Assembly: GCA_023105745.1 (NCBI GenBank)
Contig: JALGQZ010000002.1
Location: 80,741,785-80,805,784 of the forward strand
From: Austropuccinia psidii
Lineage: Eukaryota > Basidiomycota > Pucciniomycetes > Pucciniales > Sphaerophragmiaceae
DNA length: 64,000 nt
Direction: 5' to 3'
Shown: piece by piece, positions 24,178 through 34,140 of the stretch
Layout: the number at the start of each line of letters is the position of its first letter
How positions within the stretch are numbered: position 1 is the first letter of the stretch
Program-made: the position numbers and the translations under genes
Notes under the pieces: model-generated
The model's input: only the letters and a program-made list of their open reading frames with translations
What the model was told of the DNA's origin: nothing
Databases searched by the model: none

Positions 24178-25529
24178 TTTCCCTGCTTGCTAGGGAAGCC
24201 TTCTGATGATCCTTGCCTATTCTCAGGCCTCTTGAAGCATTTTTCAAATGGGTGCTTTCCACCACAATAATTGCACAAGCCTTCTTTAACCCTCCTCTCC
24301 TTTTCAGAACCAATTAATTTGTTGTCCTTATTGAGGAGAGCAGCATGAGGCTTGTCTTTGGACATTTGAAAATTCTTCCCCTTCTTATTATTATTGTGAT
24401 AAGGCTTCTTGGATGATGAACTTTGAGGAGGCTTGGAGAAATTGGATCCAATGATTGGAGGCTTCTTCTCTTGATGACTGCCCTTTTCCTTTTGCCTCTC
24501 ATGATATCTTGTGTCTAATTCTAAAGTGACATCCATAAGTTCTTGAAGAGTGTCAAAATTTCCAGGGTGAGAAGCCAATTGGTCCAACAATCTTGATGCC
24601 AAGCCTCTTCTATACACATGAATGTAAGCTCTTTCCCCCCAATCTCCAATTCTTGACATTAAGCTTCTGAAATCTGCTATGTACAAGGAAACATGACCAC
24701 TTTCCTTCATCCTCAAATTGTCCAACTCTTGTTCAGCTTTCCTGACTTCATTGGGGTCACCAAACAGAGTGAATAATTGAGATTCAAATAATGGCCAATT
24801 ATTGAGGAGGTAGGAAGGGTCTTCATTGGAAATATTTGAGAGGTAAGGTTCAATCCACTTGCCAGCTCTACCAGTAAGAAAAGAAGTTGAGTACAAAACC
24901 TTCTTCCTGTCAGAGAAGAAGTTTGCTGGATCATTATGGAAAATTAGTTGAAAGGATTGGACAAATCCTCTCAACTGATGAGCGTGAGTACCATCGAAAG
25001 AATCAGGTGCCTTCATGGATGGAGTCTTGAAAGCAGGGGCTTTGGAATTGTCCCTGGGGGCAACTGCTTGAGTGAGTTGTCCCATGAACTGAGTCATTTG
25101 CTCCATCATCTTGAGGAGACTTGGTTCAGTTTGAGAGACAGGGGGCTGACTAGAAAGGGCTAGATTAGAACCCTGAGGCACCTCTGGAGCATTTGCCAAG
25201 GCATCTGCCACTTCAGTCTCCCCAGAATCATCCTCTTCCACAGACTCTTCCCCCTCCTCATCTTCAACTTCCCCTAATCTTTCTCTTGCACCTTCAGACA
25301 TGCCAGGGTAGCCACCCAAAAGTCCAGAAAAGGATCTTGATCTTCTAGATTTCATTCCACCTCTTCTTGAGGGTGCTGCTCCTTCCATTGGTGGTCCTCT
25401 GTCCAAATTTGCACTCAGTTGATGAACTGATGGTGTGCGGTCAAGAGGAGCCCTTGCTGTAGGAGTGAGAACAGCTGGAATCTTCTGGGATCTAGTATGC
25501 TTGGCTGGGGGACTATGCTGAACTGGCAT
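24171..25529 (-). CDS. gag: Element E Gag (452 aa)
   Basis: Structural protein that would form the particle and bind the genomic RNA. The start was chosen at the ATG of MPVQHSPPA because the same start and N-terminus occur in C, B and H; the longer frame upstream is not conserved. The N-terminal third is Ser/Pro/Glu-rich and probably disordered, with an acidic run near residues 95-115. The retrotransposon-gag core (FDGTHAHQLRGF...[21 protein letters not shown]) occupies about residues 175-330. The basic C-terminus carries a zinc knuckle CNYCGGKHPFEKC, spacing CX2CX3HX4C, one residue shorter than the usual CX2CX4HX4C. The frame is intact. Confidence 0.9.
   Translation of the reverse strand: MPVQHSPPAKHTRSQKIPAVLTPTARAPLDRTPSVHQLSANLDRGPPMEGAAPSRRGGMKSRRSRSFSGLLGGYPGMSEGARERLGEVEDEEGEESVEEDDSGETEVADALANAPEVPQGSNLALSSQPPVSQTEPSLLKMMEQMTQFMGQLTQAVAPRDNSKAPAFKTPSMKAPDSFDGTHAHQLRGFVQSFQLIFHNDPANFFSDRKKVLYSTSFLTGRAGKWIEPYLSNISNEDPSYLLNNWPLFESQLFTLFGDPNEVRKAEQELDNLRMKESGHVSLYIADFRSLMSRIGDWGERAYIHVYRRGLASRLLDQLASHPGNFDTLQELMDVTLELDTRYHERQKEKGSHQEKKPPIIGSNFSKPPQSSSSKKPYHNNNKKGKNFQMSKDKPHAALLNKDNKLIGSEKERRVKEGLCNYCGGKHPFEKCFKRPENRQGSSEGFPSKQGKA
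24177..24183 (-). other. slippery heptamer GGGAAAG for -1 frameshifting, gag-pol junction of E
   Basis: In the gag frame the heptamer reads G GGA AAG, followed by GCC and the gag stop TGA. Slipping back one base enters the pol frame, which is open from there. The GGGAAAR heptamer is retained in B, C and H. Confidence 0.7.
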
Positions 25530-26256
25530 CATGAAAGAAGAATGAATAAAACTTGATGATACTTTGAATAAAATAAGGCTTGACCAAAGCAAATTAAATG
25601 AAAATCTTGATGATCTTGAGGAATCAATAAAAACAATCTTGAAGTGACAATACTCTGAAAATCTTGAAGAATGAAAATGACAAAGTCAAATTCTTATGGG
25701 TAATCAATGTCAATCAATAAATCAATTCAATCAATCAAGTCAATTCGAAATCAAATCAATTAAGTGTTGAGGAATTCAATCAATATCTTCAAAATCAATT
25801 CAATCAAATCAAATCTTGAGGATAAATCAGATTTCTTGAGGAATAAAATCAAGTCAATCAAATCAAATCAATCAAAATTCAATCAATATCTTGAGGTGAA
25901 GTCAATGTCTTGAACAATCAATCAATCAATCAATAATCTTGAGAAATTTCAATCAAAACCACTGAATACCCCAAATCAAATAACCCTGAATGATGAATCA
26001 ATTAACCCAACTAATTCCAAGCAATAAAACCTGAATAAACCTGAATTCAAACAAAAGAGAAATGAAGATGATAGAGAAATAAGTGAATTGGTCAGCAGAA
26101 TAGAGAAATTAGAAAGAATAAATTTCATGAGAATGAAATGAGAGAGATGAAAATTGATGAAAATCATAAAATCATTAAAGTTCATAATCATTAAAAGATC
26201 ATAATAGAAGAATGAGAGAAATGAATAAAATGAATGAAAAGAAAGAAGCAATTATG
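25530..26256 (-). repeat. low-complexity leader of element E
   Basis: About 730 bp between primer site and gag, made of degenerate TTGATT/TGATTTGA units with frequent CTCAAGA. There is no ORF. Similar leaders precede gag in B, C and H, so this is a family trait. Confidence 0.75.
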
Positions 26257-26270
26257 AGTTAATTAAAATA
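26257..26270 (-). other. self-primer binding site of element E
   Basis: The 14 bases complementary to the predicted RNA 5' end. The LTR (minus strand, from 26635) reads AGTTAATTAAAATA and the bases next to the LTR read TATTTTAATTAACT, its exact reverse complement. No TGG-type tRNA site is present. Confidence 0.75.
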
Positions 26271-26271
26271 A

Positions 26272-26984
26272 TGTCACAGGGGCTCTTCTAAAATGAAGAG
26301 GGCCTGGCACTCAGTGAACAGACTTACTTAAGGAGGGCTCAAAATACTCAAGAACAGGATAGACAGAATGCAAGGATAAATTCCTGATAAAAGAATAAGA
26401 GTACTAAGAAAAAGAAATAACAATAAGTAATAAATAGAGAGCCAACCACTAAGTAATCCTGAGTCACTGTTTCAACCTGTTCAGAAAAGAGAAAAGGGAT
26501 TAATAAGGATATGGCCACCAGGACTCTACTGAACAGGTGAGGGAAGGCTAAGACTAACTTAATAAGTAATAAAATAATATTCCAAAAGTGAGAATAAAAT
26601 AATATTAAATAATAAATCAACTATTTTAATTAACTGGGGGAAAAACCCCCAGGTGGGTGAAGAGGGGCTGGTATATGTGAGAAATACCAGCCTTGGAGTT
26701 TGAGTGTTGAGATACTGGCCTGTATGCTGGAAGAAGTTGGACGTGAGATTGAATCCTGTATTGGTGAATCCAATACAGGTGATACAGTCAATACAGGTAT
26801 TTGTGCCTGTATTGATGACAGGCCTGTATTTGGTGAATCCTGTATTTGAGTCTTGCCTGTATGAAAACTTTATTGGGTGAATTGTTGAATGACACCCCCT
26901 TGCTGATTGGGTTTTGAAGGGTATCCATGATATAATGATTTGCTGATGATGATTGGAAATGCCCCTGCCTCCTTGGCTGTGACA
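26272..26984 (-). repeat. 5' LTR of element E (713 bp)
   Basis: Starts TGTCACAGCC at 26984 on the minus strand and ends CCTGTGACA at 26272. The conserved order is CAATACAG-rich U3, CACATATACC, the GGGGG/CCCCC hairpin and AGTTAATTAAAATA (from 26635), the GGTGGCCATATCC block, and a terminal CTCTTC/GAAGAG hairpin. Confidence 0.92.
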
Positions 26985-28326
26985 GGTATACACTACTAGT
27001 GATTATAAAAGTAAGAAGTAATTGTCTACAAGAATCAATTAGAAGAAGAATTTAATAATAAAAACTTCTTTATTAAAATAATAAAATTATTTTAATATAT
27101 AAATATCTTTTACAAGAAGAATTATAAAGATAAATCTTTAATGAAACTATTACTAGAGAAAAACTTTAAGAATTAAGATAAATCACTCACTATTAATCCA
27201 ATGAACCTTTTAGAAGATAATAGTAGAGAGATTTGACGTAGAATTGTGGATTTAATGGATCAAAAAATGATTTCATAACAATTTTACAACGATATATAGT
27301 TGATTTCTATTATTTCACCTCATTCTGATTGATTCTGAAAGGGTAAAACACTTTAGAAATAGTTTTAACTAATACTTACTTGTTGGTAATAAAGGTATAA
27401 TGGAATAATGTGATGATCTGGAAAAAACAGCAAGAGGAAGCCTCTTTTAAGTCTAAGACAGCTCACAGAGGCATGCCATGGAGCAAACTAACAAAATAGT
27501 GAGTGAGAAAAAAATAAACCTTTTTGGATTATTGATTGCATCATCCATTGCCACATATGATTATCATAATTACTTAATTGGTGGTTTTACGTGACTACCA
27601 ACCCATTTATGGTTAAGAATAAAAAGAGTAACAACTTTAAATATTCTTTTATTCTCAAATAATCATTGATTTCTCAAATTTATCAATGTTATTGGATATT
27701 TCTTCACAGAGTGGATTTTCTGTGAATTTTTAAAGATTCAGTATTTCACATGGAATCATCAAAAATTGACTGTAAGTAACGGTTTTGATTTTACTTATAA
27801 AAGTATAATTATATTTTGGTTTTTATATGACTTTTAAATTTATTAATTAGTCCTGAAAGATTCAGAAAGATTCATTAAGAATTGTACTTTTAATGAATTT
27901 TTGAAGTTTTTACCTCATTTCTACATAAAATTGCAAATGGCAGTATATTGCTGGTTGCTATGAGGCAAATCAATAGGTACTAGTCCAACAAGGGTTTTAA
28001 TTACTCTTATGGGGCTTACTAATGAAGATTCATTAATAATTTACATGCTTACAGGAGTCTAAGTTGCTCTTTACCTCCTTGGCATGTCAAAATAGCAGCT
28101 TATTTGCTATTTTCTTATGATATAATGAAATTTTGACCTGGTAACAAAGTTCCCAACAGGTTTTAGTTTACTAATTGGGTCAATATCAGCCACGTATCCA
28201 AGCTTTGGAGCTATCCACGCCTCAGAGGCCTTAGAAGTTGGGTACTCTGACTCTCTTTGATGTATTTTGTCCCCTCTAACTATTTTCACGTCCAAAATAG
28301 AGATTCAGGCATAAAGACTGATATCC

Positions 28327-30355
28327 TGTGAGACTTTCAGATATGACCACACACCCAATAAGGTCACAAGAAAGACTCAGAATAATTATACCTTTAATAT
28401 AATTAAACTAAAATTACTTAGAATAATTATACATTAAAAATAATTACTTCAAAAATACAAAAATACCATAAATTGGTACAAAAATTGGTTTAACTTAAAA
28501 CCAATGAGTCAACATGTGAAATAAATTATACCATTGGATTCCCCATGGTAAAATACACATATACCATTTTTATGGCATATCTGTAAAGTCAATATTTAAT
28601 GAGTTATAAGGAATAATACCTTATAAAAACCATAAATCCTTATTTATTTCAAGAGCCAATGAAACAACATGTGAAATAAATTGTACCATTGGATTCCCCA
28701 TGAAAATGCACACATAAAACAATTAATGAGCTAATTTCCACAGTTAATACTTAAGGAATTAACCTGAATATATGCACTTTTTTGGTCAACGCATGTATTC
28801 AAGGATCATAGCTAACATCTCTTAAACTATACAAGATAGAGTGATGAACCAAAAATAAAGTTGGCACGTAATTACTGTAAGAACACAGATATGAACTTTA
28901 TTTTACAATTTATAAACAAGGTTAAAACCTATGATGAAATATTGATAAAAATCAACAGAGCTGTTGACCACTTTGTTGTGAAAGTGGTCCAAACTTAAAA
29001 TAAAGTACACAGTTGGATTCTACTAGTTTATTCGTTAAGAATGATGTAATTTTTATTATTAAATTCAGGGTATAACCCCCTGAAATCATGATTTGAAGTT
29101 TAAAATATTCAATTTTGACAAGAAAGATGAGTTACAAGAAAAATCATCAAAATTAGAGTTTTGATGATGTAATGAAAGGCTCTTGGCAGCATAATAGTGG
29201 TATGTCAGGCTATCAGAATTCACTCTCTGAATTGCTGTAGCGTGTAAAACTTAAAAGTTATTAAAGATCAAAGTTTGAGCTTAAATTGAGCAGCTATGAT
29301 CACCTACTGTAACCTTAAATTAAGTTTAACAGTCATATGAGTGATAGAATTGGTGAATACTATTAGTTTATGATTAAAACTAATAAAATCCACGAAATTT
29401 GGGGTTCTTCCAAGCCTCTGATGTCATCAACTTTAGAGTTATAGTGATAACTCTAAATAATGGTGTAATAATGATACAATATGGTTTGATCATGATGTAA
29501 TCATCTCCAAACCTTAAAATATTGATCCATTCCAGTGGATATGATCATTACACGTCTACTAGAAGCCTGCTGGACTCTAGGAGGAAGGTATTTACTACAA
29601 ATAGAGCTCTTTTTACTCTATTTTCCCCTCAGATGCATCAAAAACATTAAATCAATTAAATCAAAGATAATTTCTTTATTCTTTATATATAAAACTATTA
29701 TATTATTAAAGACCAAATACCACTTTGTTATAATCATCTATTTTGACGTGATTAAATCATTTCTTTAATTGTTTTTGCTAAAAATCTCTCTAAAAACTCA
29801 TTTCCACGTAAAAATCAAGAATATTAGTAATTTTTTCTTTATTTTTATTGTAAATACAATTTGAAAAGGTTGTATTTCTTATTTTTTTGGCGTAAAATAT
29901 CTCAAAATTATTATACTAAGTGTTAAAAGTAGGTTATTTTCTCTTATTATAATAATTTTCTCTTTATTATTATTTTAATAATTCTTTAATTAATATAAAT
30001 AGTATTTATATTAATTTATAACCTTAATATTGGTAATATTATTGTTCTTGATTGTTTTTTATTAATAAGAAACAATTTTTTACGCCTTTATTATTTGTTT
30101 GTAACAATAATAAAGTGCTTTTAAATATATTCATTATTTTATATTAATATATTGATTTTATTATATTATATTTTATAATATAAATTATATTATTATATTT
30201 TATTAATAATATAATTATTTTTATGCCATCATTATGATAATTCTTTATCATTATAATTATTCTTTATCTTATTTATTTCATTTATAAGGACATTCATAGT
30301 ACAATAACTAAAATATTAGTAATTTTTACTTATTGTTTCATAGTCAAACCTTACA
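28327..30355. mobile_element. Insertion K: 2029-bp solo LTR (or non-autonomous element) of a further family
   Basis: Begins TGTGAGACTTTC and ends CCTTACA. It is flanked by exact TATCC duplications (28322-28326 and 30356-30360) and absent from the homologous place in the 3' LTR of G (near 10820). It is very AT-rich, has no credible ORF, and no second copy of its ends inside, which suggests a solo LTR. A segment of about 45 bp carrying CAACATGTGAAATAAATT is duplicated within it (near 28510 and 28663). Confidence 0.85.
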
Positions 30356-32417
30356 TATCCACTATGGGTCTACCAAAAGTACACATTTGAATAACATAAT
30401 ATTAAGTGCCCAAAACATGAATAACACTATTCTTAGTGTATATGTAACATGGTATTTCTCACAATCCCATTATTTTGGTGTGAAATTGAGAAAAACAAAA
30501 ATTTTCATGGATTTTTTATCTGGTCTTGATGATGTGGTATTGAAGTATTTTCCATATTACCACCTCAAAGAGTTGATTGGAGCTTATGCACTGTATGGAG
30601 CTACCCTAGGTGAAATTTTGTGTAGAATCCAAATCTGGCCTTAAATCCATGTATTTACTTACTCAAATGATGAATTTTGAATATATGCATGACTTATGTG
30701 TTATGCATAGTTCAGAATTTATTTTGAAGATAATTGTGGCCTATTTGGGTATGTAAAATATACCTCAAGGCTCACACTTCTGATGTGTATGACACATAGA
30801 AATCTGTACAGAACCTGTATGGGACCCCAGTATTGAATGAAATAGGAGGTATTGATGTATAAAAAAGCTTCTTTGTCTTTTTAACAGCTCGTAATCATAG
30901 CTATGGGATGGTATCCTTCAGTAATGGTGTATTGGCCAAACTGTGGTATTTCAAGCTTGAAACTGCTATAACTGTGTCAGGCTGAGTCTGTGATTAAGTG
31001 GTAATAAAGGTATATACAACATGGATTATGACTGTGACAAGGATAATATGTATTGAAAACGGTTTGTTTTTAAAGATGTTAAGGGCTTTACTAATAAAAT
31101 TAGTGGTTGTGAGCGCTACTGAAAGCCCTGGTTGCAGCTTTACCTGTTTGGTTACAATAATAACAACTACAATACTCAAGTTCAAATTATACATGACTTG
31201 TTTTTCCAAGGGTATAACTGTTTTGGAAAGTTTTACTATGCAGGAATTCAAGAACAGGATGAGGAAACCTTTTCTGGTGAAGAAAAGGCCCCTTTTTATC
31301 CTAAAATTGGGTGAAAAAGTCTGCTAATCCTTTACACATAGAGGAAGTGAAGATTTTCACTTCCAAGGACTGTATTGGGGCTTTCAAAATGCCTTTATAG
31401 CCTGTATTGGGCTTAGATGTGGTTTTGAAACCACATCTGGTCAATTATCACCAATACAGGGTGAAAATCTTCATCTAGGGACCACACAGCCCTCTTCTGA
31501 CATGTATTACATGTTAAATTTTGTACAGAACCAGTATGGGACCCCAGTATTGACAAACCTTTGATTTATTGAGGTATAACAAATCTTCTTTGTCTATTTG
31601 ACACTCTATAATCAGAGTTGTGGGATGCTATCCCACAGAAAAGGTGTATTGGCCCAATTCTGTGATTTTAACCTTAAAACTTCTATCACTCAGTTGGTTT
31701 TGGAGATATCAAGCTCAAAGTTGGTTCATTTTGAAGCCTTGGATGTGGTATACACAATGGTACCTCACTTGATATGGTTATCATTACATATGGAAAATGT
31801 ATGCCATGTACAACATGTTTTGTACATATATATGATTTTTCCTAAAGCTGTATGGAGCTTGTTTGCTCCATAACTTTTGTCCTAGATAGGATGTGGGGGA
31901 ATTAATGGCACCATCAGTTAGACCTGATTGTGCTTTTCTCCCAAAGACCCCACTTTAAGTATCTCACACTAAAACTGTAGAAGTTATATGAGAGGTGAAT
32001 ATTTTATTCACCCTTATTTGGCCTTATTTGGGCCATACCTCTGTAGTTCTGGTGTTAGCTCATTTTGGTTAGTACCATTGGATAGCCCTGACTGAGAGTT
32101 TCATTTTGAATGATAATTTGATAGGGTTAAGCCTCTTGTTCTGGATGACAAGATGAGAGGTGAAAATTAAGGTTTATGCTCAGCAACAACTTTGAGCAGG
32201 AATAGCTTTGTTATTCTTTGTCCTATTATTATGGGACTTGTATATGTGGAAATTGATTAGTTTCCTCGTTCCTTCGATTCCTTTTGAGTTGGTTTGGCTC
32301 AGCTACATGTTTTGGTGGTATCTTGGCTTTACCATTGCTTTATGGTATTTGGCTGTCATACTTGTGCTCTTCTTTTTAAGTCACAGTCTCACATACCCTC
32401 CCTCTAAAAAAGGCTCA

Positions 32418-32674
32418 TCATTGATGAAACTTTTCATTCCTCCTAGAGGCGCTCAATCTCCTTAGGTGAAGTTTCCCATCTGGTATGGGATCTTCTGCCA
32501 ACCATTTGGCTGTATCTGCTGTCTGGTTTTTAAATTGGACTGAGTACTGTCTCTGGTCTTTACCATTCAGCCCAATCTTTCTGGCCTTGATGATTTTATT
32601 CACAAGTCAAGGGGAGTCTTCCACTTCCACTATTTCTGGTTGAGGGGCAGTTTTCTTCCTGGAGGGGGACTTAT
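32418..32674 (-). pseudogene. pol: Element J pol C-terminus (chromodomain-like), split by F
   Basis: The minus frame ends KLHLRRLSASRRNEKFHQ and includes VNKIIKARKIGLNGKDQRQY and WLAEDPIPDG, the tail type seen in G (LVRYRNPVHEDEWLAE). Upstream, the frame VEDKSPSRKKT runs into the F insertion at 32674 and resumes at 54580-54701 on the minus strand with a Pro/Glu-rich linker (CVSPEEKSTEYPPNSQ). In-frame stops are present on both sides (near 32600 and 54590). Not functional. Confidence 0.7.
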
Positions 32675-32679
32675 CTTCC

Positions 32680-34140
32680 TGTCACAGCCATGGCAATTAC
32701 CCTCCTGGACTCCATATGGAATATCAGTGCCATATCAATCTTATGGCAATTTGGCCTTATCCATAATCACTGGCCAAATTGGCTCTCTCAGCTTTTCTGG
32801 CCTTTTATGGTCATTTCACTCCTAGGACCAACCTGGCCCCTTCACTATCATCAGGCCTTTCCAGGCAATTCTCTGCTTTTGGAAACTTTCAGGTATTTTC
32901 CAGTCAACAGGGAAAATACAGCCCAAAGGCCTGTGTTTGGCTTTTTGAGCTTTACATACAGTTTTGCGCATTTTGCTCATTTTGGAAGTATTCAGCTGTA
33001 TATGCCATTTTCCCATGTATTATGGGAAATATGTCCAAAAGGCCATACCAGGCCTTTTGGGGGTTAATTTCCAGCTTTGTGCATTTTGTGAACTTTTGTG
33101 CATTTTGCGCATTCTGTGCATTTTTGCGCAAATAAAGTTTTAAAGCTGTATAAGCTGTTTTTGGCCAATAAACCCAGAAACACCTTGTCACCTTTGAAGT
33201 AATCCAAAACCCAATCTTCACTCTCATCCTCCTGACTTCCCTCACAAAGACCTTTGGCCACTTTAATCCTTCAGAAACTCGAATTGTCATAAATGGTGTT
33301 ATACACCATTCTGCAACTTTTTTCACCAGCAATTGAATGGTGTCAATATCAGAGGGTAATTGAATATTCCATAAGTCACCAAAGTGTCATGTCATCCAGA
33401 GGACCCATCAAGGCTCAAGTGCAGGTGTAATTTCTCAAAGACCAATGATACTATCAGGAATTCATTGGTTATTCTCACTTCAAGTATTCCCTCCAAGGGA
33501 ATACTGTCAATTCATTCCCAAGGTGTATTCAAGAGGCAGTTCCAAACAAGTTGTCAAGTGTCAATGCTCTATCAATCCAACTTGGCAACCACATTCATTT
33601 CAATACAGTCCGGATTCATCAAGACCTGCATTTAAATCATACATTGTGGGAAAATCATTCAAAATGGTTCATTTCCCAATCTGGCAAGGTATACACTTCA
33701 TCAAGCTGTCAATACAGCTTCAAGGATTCAATACAGACCAGCTCTCAACCTTTCACATGTACCAGCCTCCTTTTACCCTGGGGAGTTTTTCCCCCAGTTA
33801 ATTAATATATTTTTGATTTTATTTTATCTTTACTTATCTTACCATTTTTGTTAAGTGAATACTGATATTATCAATTCAGTCATTTAGCACATTTTCTCTT
33901 TTCTTTCTTTTCCTGTCAAGGGATATTTGGTGGTCATATCCTTACTAATTACATTGTTCGATTTGGCAGGTTCAAACAGTGATCAAGGACTTACTTGGTT
34001 GGCTCTTTGGTCATTTGGCTTCTCATTTCTCTCATTGCATCTCATCTTTGTACTTGCATTTTTCTTAGAGAAATTCAATTCTTTATTTTTATTTTCTTTA
34101 TTCTTTTGGAGTCTTCCAAGTGGGTAGCTGTTTCACAGGC
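32680..34140 (+). mobile_element. Solo LTR F of the chromovirus family (last bases at 54572-54579)
   Basis: Starts TGTCACAGCCATGGCAATT, like the LTR of H. It shows TTGCGCA motifs (32961-33130), CAATACAG boxes, ACATGTACC, the GGGG/CCCC hairpin, AGTTAATTAATATA near 33798, and the GGTGGTCATATCC block. Element B inserted at 34140. F resumes at 54572 and ends in CTCTTCC without the normal AAGAGCCCCTGTGACA end. The target duplication is CTTCC (32675-32679 and 54575-54579). The missing end fits a deletion between two CTTCC repeats. Confidence 0.78.

Larger units (their letters stand above)
17842..26984 (-). mobile_element. Element E: nearly intact chromovirus (Ty3/gypsy with chromodomain), 9143 bp
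   Basis: Exact 5-bp target duplications GGTAT flank the element (17837-17841 and 26985-26989). LTRs are 732 bp (17842-18573) and 713 bp (26272-26984). By eye they differ by about five substitutions and one 19-bp indel, so the insertion is recent. Between them: self-priming site, low-complexity leader, intact gag, pol with one stop codon, two intron-like modules, a TTGCGCA-rich 3' region and a polypurine tract at about 18577-18588 (minus AGAGGGGGATAA). It lies in the 5' LTR of G. Confidence 0.93.
9346..30776 (-). mobile_element. Element G: degenerate Ty3/gypsy element with two LTRs, itself carrying two insertions
   Basis: The 3' LTR is 9346-11266, the internal region 11267-17703, and the 5' LTR runs 17704-30776, interrupted by E (17842-26984) and K (28327-30355). 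Without those insertions and their duplicated target bases the 5' LTR is about 1.89 kb, against 1.92 kb for the 3' LTR. The two copies align along their length with many substitutions, so G is old. The flanks are CTCCT (9341-9345) and CTTCT (30777-30781), a probable target duplication with one mismatch. The coding family, with gag starting MKMVHIRNG, is one I recall as abundant in Austropuccinia psidii. Confidence 0.82.
17704..30776 (-). repeat. 5' LTR of element G, split by elements E and K
   Basis: The LTR pieces are 17704-17841, 26990-28326 and 30361-30776 once one copy of each target duplication is removed. On the minus strand it starts TGTGAGCC at 30776 and ends CTTACA at 17704. Continuity with the 3' LTR across both insertion points confirms the reconstruction. 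Confidence 0.8.
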
